This document shows, piece by piece, positions 10,313-21,938 of a stretch of DNA of 64,000 nt. This stretch comes from Chamaecyparis obtusa (Eukaryota > Streptophyta > Pinopsida > Cupressales > Cupressaceae): the NCBI GenBank assembly GCA_027943335.1, contig BSBK01007741.1, positions 1,188,001-1,252,000 of the forward strand, read 5' to 3'. How positions within the stretch are numbered: position 1 is the first letter of the stretch; every line of letters begins with the position of its first letter. A program made the position numbers and the translations under genes. The notes beneath the pieces were generated by a model, which did no database searches, had not been told where the DNA came from, and worked only from the letters and a program-made list of their open reading frames with translations.

Positions 10313-12260
10313 ATGGATGTTTCATTTGTTCACAACATAAGAGATACAATTAGACCTAAGATCAAAAGGGAACTAGTAGAACCCTTGGAAGAAGACCCTA
10401 AACTAGAATTATCATCTGTACCAGATAGAGTTTTGCATTTAGAGAATGTTAGAAGCTATTTGGGATGCAAACTTGAAACCCTCAGTGAAAGTGATTTAAC
10501 TAAGGAGTATGAGAAACTATACAATCATGATATGTCATTGAGAGTAGGATTTGATCATTTGAATGAAAATGAAATCATACGGTATTCACTAAAACATGAA
10601 TTTGATGATGATGAATGCACCAAAATCATTTTGAGCTAATGGGAAGTTTTGGTTAGATGATAGAGTAATTGATATAACAGCAGACCTAATTCATAAAGTA
10701 ATTGGTTTGTCAAAATTAGTAGTTATACCATTTAATGAGAAAAATGTGAAGAAAATAGTACTGGATAATACTAAGTCATCCTATAATGGTAGAGGAATAG
10801 TGATCAGTAAGATTCAACAAGATGATGTTAGATATTTATGTAATATCTTAACATCTAAGTTTTGTGAAAACTTTAGAGAAGATGACATGGAAGCTGGTAT
10901 GATTCATGTAGCCTATTTGATGTGTGTTGATAAAGTACAAGTTGATATGTGTGAAATTTTGAGAATTAGGCTATTTGAGAACCTTGAGAAGATTAAGAAG
11001 ACTAAAAGCTCACAGTTTAGATTCTCATCATTGATTACATACATGTTTTTCCATTTGTTCAAAAGATTTCCATTTACTATTGGAGAAGACTAAAATGATA
11101 AAAGAACCACCATGGATAGAATTAAGAAAGTGTATTTGAGATACCCTATAGACAAGATTAATGAGAGTGTAACCTTAGTGATCAAATCATTTCACAACTT
11201 GATGAAGAAAAGATCAAGAATCCTGAAGGTTATAGTTGAGAAGTATAAAAATGAAATATGCTTTATGGTTGACACTGATTTTACCTTTATTGAAGTAGTT
11301 GAGCCTAAAGTAGAATTCATAGACCCTCTTGGATATGAAATTTCTAAAGTTGAAGTAGAAGAATATGTGAATAGATTGTTGAAGAGTAAGTTGGATGTAA
11401 ATAGAAACAGATTTGGGACTTATGAGGAGAACTTCAACTCTGCAAAGTCTATACAAGAAGAAAAGTTGTCAAAGAAGAGAGTGGAAAGCACTATAAATAA
11501 AATTCTTAAGGATACAGGTATGATAGAACAAGAATTCTTAATTGCAAAGAATACAACAGCAACACTAAGAGACATTCGACAAAAAGAAGTTTTGTCTGTT
11601 CCACCCCTATCATCAATTGTAGATGAGACTGGAAATTTGCAGAATGTAGTGAAAATGGAGAAAGTAGAGAAGGAACAGGGAACAAGAAAATCTACAAGAT
11701 CCTCCTCCACTCCACTAGGTAAAAGAGTAAAGGAAATGACTAATGGACTGGGTAAAAGATAGAAATCAATAGTTGCCCCAGTGCAGAGAAAAGTATCTTA
11801 AATTAAAGATGATGAAGATACTAAAGTCAAGAAGAAGAATGGAAACCAAAGATTGAAAAGGTAAATGAAAAAATCATTAATGATGAGACTTTTCAAAGAT
11901 GAACAAGTATTATGAGCTATACAACTATTCAGAAAGATTAAACTTGGAGAATGCAATTGTCAGGCACATGATCTTAGCAGATAATAAATTTGATACCATT
12001 CAAGGGAAGATACCTGATGATTTGTTTGAGAAATTAGTTAACAAGAAAAAGAGAGCAACTGAAGAAGATAATAAGATCAAAGAAAACTTTGTAAGAAAGC
12101 TCTGTGACATCAAAGATGAAGACCACTTCAAAGAAATCGTGAAAGATCTTGGTATTCATCTAAGAACTAAAAGAAGAACAATTCAGATAATGGGAGGAAA
12201 TTATGAAGAAATCAATAAGGAAACTTGTAAAGGATAAAATATGGATGAGGTCCTAGAACA
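10313..12260 (+). pseudogene. ORF2 relic of B, N-terminal and middle part
   Basis: Protein of unknown function, homologous by eye to ORF2 of A1. Open pieces: 10313-10639, 10707-11093, 11112-11762, 11899-12237, in three frames, so several indels and stops have broken it. Shared with A1 are the LIHKVIGLSK / LIHEIKGLSK block, a segment FRFSSLITYM / FKFGSLIIYM, the VEKYKNEICFMV / VEKYKDTICFMV block with the following EP..DPLG / EP..HPLG segment, and LRTK...IM.....EI before the break. The middle is Lys/Ser/Arg-rich (11690-11760). The frame is cut at 12260 by insertion D. The resemblance to PF20167-type plant transposon proteins is an inference. Confidence 0.7.
12254..12260 (+). repeat. Left target-site duplication of insertion D
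   Basis: TAGAACA, repeated at 13698-13704. Joining the host at this word keeps the ORF2 frame open. Confidence 0.75.
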
Positions 12261-13697
12261 ATGGTTTGCACATAAAAGAGACCCCAAAACCAATATTTTA
12301 AACATACATTTGAATTGTGTTGATATGGAAAGTAAATGTAGATGATTAATATTAAAATTAGGAAATAAAGGTACTTACCTCTGAAAAAGAATTGGCTGAA
12401 AACCCTATCAAATGATCTCAAAAATTGTTGAATCTTTCATTGTTAAACCGAAACGGCGAGATCTACAAAACCCAAAAATATTTTTTTGAAACGAGATCAG
12501 GTCCACTTTGACACTCATAAAAGGTCAATGATGACCTTAAAAAAATGAAGGTCAATTTTGAATTTGTTTGTAGATCTCAGAAGTTCACCGAAAAGGGTAT
12601 CCAAATCCGCTCTTAGATTCAAAATTTTGCACTTGTACCCGCAAGAAAAATGGTTTTTTTTTTTGGGGGGGAAGGGGTTTGCCTCAGTCAAACCCCAATT
12701 TAAGAATTAACCTTGAAATTGAATTGAAATTGTTGGAATAAATAAAGTAAATGGAACAATTCACCTTGCTTGAGTTGAAACCCTTGTGGAGGATTCAAAT
12801 CCTTGAATCCACAAGAATGGATGAATGTATAATCAAATATAAGATGTCTCCAATCAATTGTCTTTATATTTTCAACACCAATCTTGAATGGATCTTGAAT
12901 TAGAAAGAGGCTTGAATAAAAATGGAGGAATCTTCAACAAGAGAGCTCCATAGAGTTTGAATCCTTCAATGGCTACTAATGGATCTCCTTGATGAATTGG
13001 ATGCTTGAATGATTGAAGGCTTGAATGCTTGAATTCTCTTGCTTCCACTTGAGAGCTTGAGAGATTGCTTGATGAGATGAGATGGAGAAAATGAGAGAGG
13101 AAGGCTCCCTTTTATAGTGATCTAGGGCATAAGAGGGGCCTCGTAGAAAAAAATAATTAAGGGCCCATGGGATAAAACTCTAGAGAGGTGCACATGGAGA
13201 GGAAATTAAATTAAAGTCTTCACACAAAACTCTAGGAGGGGGACCACCCTTAATATCGAAATAAAATAATTATATAAGAGCCTTGTCACAAAATTCAAGG
13301 TAAGGCCAACCCCAAAGTTAATTTGAGCATTAGGCACAAAACTCGAGAAAGGCTAATCTCCAATAATAAATTAGGAATCCTATACAAATATCAAGAAAGG
13401 TCCACCTCAAATATTAATTTGAGAATTTGACACTTAATCTGAGAAATAGTGGCCCCGAAGAGGGAAAATGTAAGATTTTGATGAAATCCTGAAATCGGAA
13501 GCAAACCCTGAAGATCCCAAACCCTAGGGTCATGGACGAACTCAAACCTAACTAGGTTAGGATCAAGCTTGATCCTCACCTAGTTAGGATCGAGGTCAAA
13601 TTTGACCCCATAAGGTCAACTTTGACCTTATGGTCAAAAACCTTAGGTTCATAGTCCAGAATGCCAGAAAAATGCTAGGAAGAAGTGGAAAATGTGG
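12261..13697. mobile_element. Insertion D, 1,437 bp, class unknown
   Basis: Lies between two copies of TAGAACA inside B ORF2. It holds no ORF of note and no clear terminal inverted repeats, and its ends (ATGGTTTG.. and ..AATGTGG) are not the TG..CA of an LTR. Read on the minus strand it has a promoter-like CTATAAAAGGGAG near 13106-13118 followed by a CT-rich leader, and near 13540-13640 it has short inverted repeats built from AACTAGGTTAGG and AAGGTCAA words. A non-autonomous DNA element or a degenerate LTR-derived piece are both possible. Confidence 0.6.
13106..13118 (-). promoter_or_regulatory. TATA-like promoter in insertion D, minus strand
   Basis: On the minus strand, CTATAAAAGGGAG is followed by a CT-rich, ATG-poor leader, as in plant pol II core promoters. 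No ORF follows, so any transcript would be non-coding. Weak, motif-only call. Confidence 0.3.
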
Positions 13698-14027
13698 TAG
13701 AACAGGGGGAAAAGCCAGATCCAAGTCAAGTACCCATTCAAGGAATTCAACATGACCCCAAACCACTTACTCGAAGGGCTAAACACTCTTATCATGGAAG
13801 TGCTTCCATTTTAAGACAATAAAAAATTGAACAGGCAGTTATTAAGGTGATGACTATAGGTGTTAGTAAGCACTCAAGTGCAGCAGATCAAGCTTTAGAA
13901 GCTGAGCACCAGAAAAGTACCTCTCCACCACCATCAATTAACATTGAAGATGAATCAATGAATGTGGAAGGAACTAATATCATACTGGATAGTGATGACA
14001 ATCATTTTACCAACCTAGAGAACATTG
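13698..14027 (+). pseudogene. ORF2 relic of B, fragment between insertions D and C
   Basis: Starts with the right TSD copy of D and ends with the left TSD copy of C (CATTG, 14023-14027). Read in the frame left at 12260 it encodes a Pro/Gln/Ser-rich linker, has one TAA near 13820, and goes on as an acidic Asp/Glu/Asn-rich segment that continues in frame at 33225. It corresponds to the Pro/Thr-rich and acidic linker of A1 ORF2. Confidence 0.75.
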
Positions 14028-14998
14028 TGTTAGTGCTCAGATCTGCAGACGATTTAAGATTCATAAAATCTTGAATACTATAACTCAATTAATCCCAATA
14101 GATGCATCTAACAAAATGCAAGCACTTAGGTATTAAGGTTGTAAGACCTTCTTCACTTTGAGTATAAAACTCAGGTGGGTTTACCTTCTTAAAAGCTTCT
14201 TCAAAGCATCATAATAGAAATCTATGCACTTGACATAAATGTATCAACTCAAAGACATACAACAAAAGTAAATGGAGGTAAATTCTTGATAAAATGATAG
14301 TGAACAAATGTAAATCAAACCAAAACTAGTGCCTTATTCATTGGGCTAGAGTCAAAACTGAACGTCTATAGAATCCTATTAACACAAAGATACTAAAATT
14401 CAAATATATTTCCTAACAATATATTCTCCCAATTCCCAACCCTTCCATCAACTTCATGCATAGAATTTCAAATCCCAGAGACCTCCCTAAAGATTTATTC
14501 TCTCCTTGAGAGAAACTTGAGTTTAACCCCTATATTCACCTTGTGAACAATACATTAAAAAGCCTTACTAATTAATGCAAAAGAAATTCAAAAGCACCCA
14601 TACATTAAGAAAACCAGATATAACAATGGAACTTCAATATATTTGTATTAATTCTCAGATGTATCCATTACAATTTCAACAAAATTTCCAAGAACTTCGA
14701 TTCTATATTCAATTTGCTTTACAAAAGTTCTACCCCCCAAAATGAGCAAAAATTTGCAATAAATACCAATAGCCATCTTGGAATACTTTAAAGGATGCAA
14801 AAAGCATCAGATGGCTGGGAAAATGAATCGCACAAAAGACAAAAAGTACAAAACAAAGACAATGATTATAGTAAAAGAAAGTAGTTCACAACTACTAACA
14901 TCTTCATAGGTGGTAACTTTGTCTGAAGATATTTCAAAGTAATTATCTTGATTTGTTACATGAATCATGACCACCATTATAGGATAACTTACATCATC

Positions 14999-17900
14999 CT
15001 ATGTATGAAAGCTGCTCTCCCTCGAATTATGGATCAACTACCATGTGTGCTCTACTCTTCTTCTTCTTCTAACACAAGGACAACTGGCTTCTTCTTTTAC
15101 CTCTTTGTCATTTTGTTCCAGGCTGCCACATCATCATTAGAAGGCCAACTATAAGCCTGTAGTTCCTGTAGTGATTTGATTTTCTGGTCCCACATAGAAT
15201 TAGTTATTGCCTTTGCTTCTACCACAAACCATATGCAGTCACCCTCAACTTTAAACAAACTATCAATTATACAATTACACCCTTCCAAGTCTAGGGTACT
15301 GTCACCATTAAGGAAAGCATCTTGTTTGATTACCAGTTGATCCATTGATGCCTTCCACTCATCTATACTGACTACCTTTTGATCATCACCATATATTGGA
15401 GGCAAGTGCCTATTCTAGTCCCTATCGAACATAGCCAACTTGGCCTTTATTTGGTTACATTTTCGTTTGAAAAACTTTGATATAGCACTTACCAAACCAA
15501 TTTTCTCAAATACCTCTATTACTATCTTAGGACTATCAGGCCTACTTTATTGCAAAGAATCTAATTTATCAAACAAAAAACTTCTTCCTGACCAAACATT
15601 GTACAGTGGCTCCAAGGTAGCCAATGACTCATTCACCTTTTCATTAGCCTTGTTCAAGTGACTAACTAATTGATGGACAACTTCCATCTTCTCCTTTATT
15701 TTTCTCTGCCTATACTGCACAATCTTTGCTATAGTATCTAGGGATGCATCCAATCTTACTTTCTCTAAGTCCTCAATAGGCTTGTCAGCAACCTCTATCT
15801 CTGTTTGAGGGGCCTCAATTTGAAAAGGGATAGAAACTACTTTTGAGGCTACTTCAAGTTTCACCTTTAAGTCCTCAACCTCATCTTCCAATTTCTTGAC
15901 CATCATAAGTTGCAAATCCCTATCCTTTTTTACCTTCATCAAATTTTCAAACAATCTTTCATATCTCTCTGATAGTTGGATAGTCTTTGCTTCATTAAGG
16001 TGGGAAAGGTGCACCACTGCCTTTGACACCTCAAGATCAGTATTATTTTGTATGGTCTAGACTATCTTATCTCCCTCCATCATGTCTTCTATGCTCACCA
16101 AAGATGGCTTCTGAGTTCTTGGAGCCAAAGACCATAAAGCAAATGCCTAAGACTTAGGGTCATAGCCACTTCGCCTAATCACATCATCAATCTATACCTC
16201 ATATGACAAGCCTCCCTGAGGTTGCTTCCTAATTTGGTCTACGAGGAAGGTGGATGTCAAATCCCATCCAGGAGTCAAGAGCATACCACTTGACTTAACC
16301 ATTTCTCTAGCCTCCTCTACAGTAATGCTTTCAAGACTGGGGTCATATGATGTTAAAGCCCTCATTGTTTCTTCACTTGGCTGCATACCCTAAGGAAGAG
16401 ACTTCTTCACCTCTTCATGTTTCCTCCAAATGAGGAAATCCCTAAATTCTTTACTTTTTATGAATTGTTCATCATTGAGAAACTCTTCTTGATAGAGTTC
16501 TCTTTCATCCTTTCCTAGAAACAAGGACATCTCCCCCTCCTCTTTTGTTACAAGCTTCTTGCCATCCCTAATGGCCTTTCTTATTTGACGGTGATAAGCC
16601 CTATCACCAAGCACCGGAGCTGAAGAAATATCAATTACCTTCTTTTTTTTTCTCTTCTTTGAAGGTTCACCAACCTCAATTTTCTCTTTTTTCAAAGGTG
16701 GCTTAGAAGTAGCCACTTCCTCTTGTATACCTTTAGTCAAATCAATTATTGGTACATCCTCTCATTGAGGTGGACTACTACCTTCCTATGACTCATCAGT
16801 GTACTCCTTAGGTTCACAGGCTAAATAATCCCTAGGGACCTCCAACTTTTCTTCAATATGGTCTTCTAACTGATTAGATAGAATACTATACATTTCTATC
16901 ATCTTCTCCATTATTTGCAAGAACAGGAGCTCAGGGAAATAACCACCAAAAGGAATACTAGCTAACTTTAGCCATTTCTAAATATTAAGAAACTCAAAAT
17001 ATTTATTCCACCTTTTCTTGGCTTCATCAAATATGAGATGTTTCTTATCCCATCTTCTTCATCTAATCCCTCATGCTCCTTAATTGACCCAATATTTGGA
17101 ATTAGAGTCATTCTGGTTGTCCTAATGAAACCCTCAGAGTCCACATACTTGCAAGTGGTTGAACACATCTTGAAATGATTTAACCAAATGTTGACCTTAT
17201 CCAAAGCCCTCTTGCCAATTAATAAAATACCTATTCTGAACTGCCTTGGTGTAAAAGTCCCCTTTCTATGAGGTGCAAGGTGCTCTCTATCAGTCCACAT
17301 CAATTTCCATATAAAATCCATCATGGAAACTCTAGGAGGCACATATTTGGGTAACAAATGTGGGGGTTGAGGGAAACCATAAACCCTAATAATTGTGTAA
17401 CTATCCCCAAGGTAGAAATCACCCCAATTATGATCTCCTGTCCACTTATCCTCAAACTACAATGACCTTAGGAACCTCAAAACATTTTTTGACAATCTTG
17501 TAACATTTGTACCAAACATCCCAAGAACTGAATGAACAAAGTAATTCTAAAATATAGAAAAATTACACTCATTAGAAGTGTAATTCTAGACCCTTAACCA
17601 GTACTACAATGGATTTGGCTGGTTATTAAAAGTTCTCCTTAGTTTCAACATTGCATCAAGGGAGTCAACATGGTAAAATAAGATCAAGTGCATGAGAAGC
17701 GAATAATGCATAAACTTGATAGGTCTTTTATTTTCTTTGATAGATATGAAGCCCTCATGAATCCTATTGATCACATATTGGATGTAATCATAGTGAATAT
17801 TTGAGAGAGAACTCTGAATATCTAAAATTATCATTAATAGGTTGGCAAGAAACTTTTCCTCATCTCCATCAATTCCTAAAACTCTACACAACCCATGACA

Positions 17901-18515
17901 CTAGAATTTCATGTAACCACTCAGGGATGAAAATAGATAAGGAGCATTCATACTAGTAGGAAGAGGGGAAATGTAATTACCATGCTTGGGCATGTGCCTA
18001 ATAATTTGACTTTTAATAGACTCGATATTACTAGTATACTTATATCTCTCCTTTTTCAGGTCAATCTCAGTAGAAGAGGAAGCATAAAAATCAAAAGCCC
18101 TCATGAAGGACCCCCTATCTAAGGAAAGGAAAACAAACTGGTCTTCTCACCTAATAGTTCTTGAAATGGGGCCATAAAGCCTCGCTAACACAATAATCAG
18201 GTCAACATCAAGGAAAACATCAGGCACAATCAAATTGGCCATCCCTAAAGTCCAAGCATTATAGACTAGAATTGCTTTATGCCTATTATTGTAAAAATAT
18301 GAGAAGATGGTGAAACCTAATCCTAAAGGTGTGATAGGATCTCTGCATTTGTCCATAAGGTCTTCAAAGGCTATGTCAATAGCCTTCTTGTTCTAGTTTG
18401 AACCTAGTAGCAGCTTGATAAATTCATCAAAGTAATTCGGCTTCCCCATATATTCTCCACTTTGTTCCTTCACACCTCCCCTGGAAGACACAACACCTGC
18501 CTTTGGATGACTCAT
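14999..18515 (-). pseudogene. Long relic ORF inside the 3' LTR of C (~1,170 codons)
   Basis: Product unknown. From an ATG at 18515 one minus-strand frame runs to about 17040 with a few TAG stops, then a shifted frame runs on to 14999. In order: a globular N-terminal third; a middle block near 17710 (YSLLMHLILFYHV) resembling the F.FSSLI.Y. block of A/B ORF2; a segment beginning near PPRVSMM (17335); a basic KKRKKKK patch (near 16655) that could be a nuclear signal; and a Lys/Glu-rich coiled coil (15547-16029) with an acidic C terminus. The other LTR copy has the same frame, and at least one stop (minus-strand TAG in SN*NKKA, near 18395) is shared, so the ORF was already damaged before C inserted. 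Candidate relative of A/B ORF2, or captured DNA. Confidence 0.7.
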
Positions 18516-20019
18516 TTTGTTGAGAAAGAAGATATTATACCTCTGCAACTTCACTCCTACAGCCTCAGTGCCAACAATTCACAATCAACTTAAGAAAAAC
18601 TTTGAGCATGAAAAGCAATGAGGTCCTCACTATATACTTCAAGAATCTGCATGTGTAGGATTGCCAAATTATAATGAATCCAGCCTAAGTCACTTCTGCA
18701 TTTAATTCCACACACTAACAACCTTCAAATCATAGCTAGTCATGGCGTAGAAGCTGACAGGATGATTAAAAAAATCAAAAACAGGGTGTGAGAGCAGTGA
18801 TCATGGCTTTTTGCATTAAAAACCCTTAATTAATGAAAAAATCCATTGTTAAAACCTAATTGGATGGCTTTCTACTTTTCTCTAGCTCCGCATAGTACCC
18901 CTTTCCACATTGCAATGGTTCAAAAAGAACTGAGTGCATTGAGAACTTAACCAGACATGACTCAGAGATCGAGCGAACAAAGGAAACTCATGATCTCAAA
19001 AAGAAATGCCAACCCATGATTAAGATTGGAGATCCAGTGACCAAGCCATTCGCAGAATCTCAGAATGACTTCTTAACTCAAGGCTTTGTATCGAGATCTC
19101 ACGACCACCGTTGATCACAGAAATGATCAACAGTTGAAAGGCAATATTTTAACTCATGCTAAGCCCCCAACCAGCTACTGAAAACACACTTTACTCTACT
19201 TTTTTTGCCAAGTCGCTGAATACTTTGTAGCTTCACTAACTAATTCTGAGATCCCGCGAACACTGCACTCACTAAGTCGCTAAATAACTTAGGGCACCGC
19301 CATCTTTTCTTGAGATTAAGCGACAAGAGAAAACCTCTAACCTTCACCAAAATTCTTTGTCAGAGCTGCCAAACTAAAAGATCATGAGAAAAAGACTCAT
19401 TTGCTAGATCGCTAGATAATTTTATGTAGGACCCAGTCCTTGCAAGATTAAAGCATGACCACTGGATGAAAAGACAATCAATGACATTCACTGGATCACT
19501 AGAAAGTAATGAAGTTAGCCACTTGATCCAGAGAATAAGAGACAACTACCTCGCTAAGTCACCAAATGATTTTGAGAAACTGCCAAATATCAAATGCAAA
19601 GGAGATTACACAGTCACTAAATCACTAGAAGAAAACTTAACCATGATATGAATTGGGATATTCAACAACTAAAGAAAGCTTAACCAAAGGATTCACCACA
19701 ATCGCCAAATCACTAAAAGACTTGCGGATAGGGAAATACATTGCATGATTTGGTGAAGACTAGGAAAAATGATCACGTGCAAAAAGGAAAACTTAAGTGA
19801 CCTGAAAAGTAACGATGAAACATAAGAATCAGGGAAAACTTAAGGGTTTACATGAAGACACAAGATTTTCTCAAGGACAAAACCTAGGGCAAGAGTTTTC
19901 AAACTTGGTTATGGAAAATTTGATGAATTTTGAAAACCTTAACCACAGGAATAAGTTGCAAAAGGTGTAAACCAGGATTTCAAATGGTAAACCTCATAAA
20001 CCTAGAAAAATATCCAACA
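18516..20019. repeat. Non-coding part of the C 3' LTR with ~60-65-bp periodic motif
   Basis: No ORF. Variants of AAGTCGCTAAATAACT recur near 19211, 19273, 19406, 19493, 19557, 19618 and 19707; most gaps are 60-65 bp or small multiples. The right LTR has the matching array near 32410-32920. In element sense this is the start (U3 side) of the LTR. Confidence 0.5.
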
Positions 20020-20200
20020 ATGGCTCCATCTGAGGATGCTTGAATGCAAGTTCACAGCAAGAAACCATGAATCTCTGGGAGGTAGACCACAAAACCCAAA
20101 CCTAAAGTAGGAAAAGAACACACAACAGAAACAAACACACCTATACATATATACATATCTACTATGCATGGAAAGGAGAAAGAATTAATTGAAGAAAAAC
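20020..20200 (-). other. Non-coding 3' tail of C before the 3' LTR
   Basis: About 180 nt between the integrase end and the LTR. No long purine tract; the last bases in element sense are GATGGAGCCAT directly before TGTTGG. E has the similar CCAGAGCCAC there, so GGAGCCA may be the short plus-strand primer (inference). Confidence 0.4.
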
Positions 20201-20206
20201 TTTACG

Positions 20207-21896
20207 AACTATCCATGCACTGGCAATTCCTGTTCTTCACCATCCAAATTTTGAAAAAAATATGAATCCTTGCCATGAATTTGATGAACGATAAAAGGTC
20301 CTATCCACAAAGACTCAAATTTTTTTTGTTTCCCTTTGGCTTCAGCCCTGGCATTCCACTGAAGAACCATGTCACCAGGCTAGAACTTTCTTAGAGTTGC
20401 TCTTTTATCAAAAAGATATTTTATTTTTTGTTGCAACTTCACATTTTCCTTTTGTCCTTCCCTTCTAATCTCATCCAATTCAACCAACTAAATCATTCTG
20501 TCTTGCAATGGATCACTAATTTCCATACCTTCTTCTTGCATGAATTTGTATATTGGTAAGAAGTTGTTTATTGGTAATCTTGATTTCACACCATACACCA
20601 TCTCAAAAGGGGACTTCCCTATAGCCCTTTTCTTAGCAATCCTATCAGCCCACAATGCTAATTTCAATTTTACATGCCAGCTCCTTTTATTCTTTTCCAA
20701 AGTTTTCTTCAAAATTTGTAGGGTACTCTTATTACTGGATTCAGCTTGCCCATTTTCTTAGGGGATGAATAAGACAAAATTATTCCCATTTCTATAAAAA
20801 AATCAATAATCTCTTGAGATTTGAAACTCATGGCATTATCTACAACCAATTTGATAGGAACACCAAATCTAGTGATTAAATTGTTCATCAAGAATTCAAT
20901 TACAACAACACTAGTTGCTTTTTTAGTCAGAATTGCTTCAATTCATTTAGTGAAATAATCAGTAGCAACCAAAATCCAACTATGCCCCCCACTAGATTTC
21001 TCAAAAAATTCCCCAATAAAGTCCATACCCCACATTGCAAAAGGAGCTTCTGCAACAACAGGGTTCAACAATAATGCACCCAAGAATTTTAGTTTCTTGG
21101 AAAATATTTTACATGGCTCACACTTTCTAACAAAAGAATCAGTATCTTTGAACAACATAGGATAATAGTATCCTGCCCTCAAAATCTTATGAGTTGTGGA
21201 CCAAGCAGAATGATGTCCTCCACACAATCTGGAGTGCATTTCTTTCAATACCTTTTTTGATTGGTATTTGTCTAAACAAAACAATAGAATTCCATCATTA
21301 TCTTTCCAATACAAATCACCTTGGATTAATACATACCTTTGGGCTTGCAATATCAAACTTCTCCTTTTATTATCATTCAGTTCCTGTGGATATTTAGCAT
21401 TTTTGATAAAATAAACAATATCTTTGTACCATGGTTGCATTTCAATACTAGTGATTGTATCCTCATTGACAGCAACACTATTCACTTGTATGAGATCCAT
21501 CTTTTCTTCTGTCATGAGCTTAGCAAGTTGCAAACCTCTCACTAGCTTGGTTATGTGGAGTTCAATGTCAAATTCTTGAATCCTATTGATCCACTTACAC
21601 CTCTTCCCAGTAACCTCACTCTGACTCAAAATGTCTTTTACTACTGCATGGGGAACATATGCATTTACTATTGCACAAACCAAATAAGGTTTGAATTCTT
21701 TAACTGACTTTACTAGTGCATATGCTTGCTTCTCCATCAACTCATAATTAAGCTCAGCAGATTGTAGTGACTTACTAAAAAAGGCAATAGGATGCTCAAA
21801 CCCTTCTTCATCCTTTTGTAACAGAATAGCTGCAATAGTATGAAAAGATGCAAAGGAAAATAGAGAAAATGGTTTGGAATAATCAGGTGACACCAA
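20207..21896 (-). pseudogene. pol: pol relic of C: RNase H and integrase
   Basis: Open frame 20943-21896, then 20709-20891, then a shifted frame 20488-20712 and on to about 20207. The first part is the RT-linked RNase H (IAFFSKSL, YELMEKQAYALV); its first Asp, expected in a DAS motif, is missing (FAS). Then comes the integrase zinc-binding domain (HSRLCGGHHS ... CEPC) and the core: first Asp in MDFIGEF, second in VVDNAMSF. The frame shifts near 20755, and the third acidic residue (in a GQAES-type motif) is present in the new frame. The C-terminal end has the GPF.V-type segment typical of gypsy integrases. Needed to insert the cDNA; broken here by stops and the shift. Confidence 0.9.
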
Positions 21897-21938
21897 AATA
21901 GGGGCTTCTTGGATTGCTTGTTTAATTTTCTCAAAATC

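Larger units (their letters stand above)
14028..20019 (-). repeat. 3' LTR of C (5,992 bp)
   Basis: Collinear with 27229-33219. Its outer end follows TSD CATTG; its inner end (..ATCCAACA) abuts the integrase side of the internal region. It holds the relic coding frame at 14999-18515, non-coding DNA at 14028-14998, and periodic degenerate motifs at 19000-19760. Confidence 0.93.
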
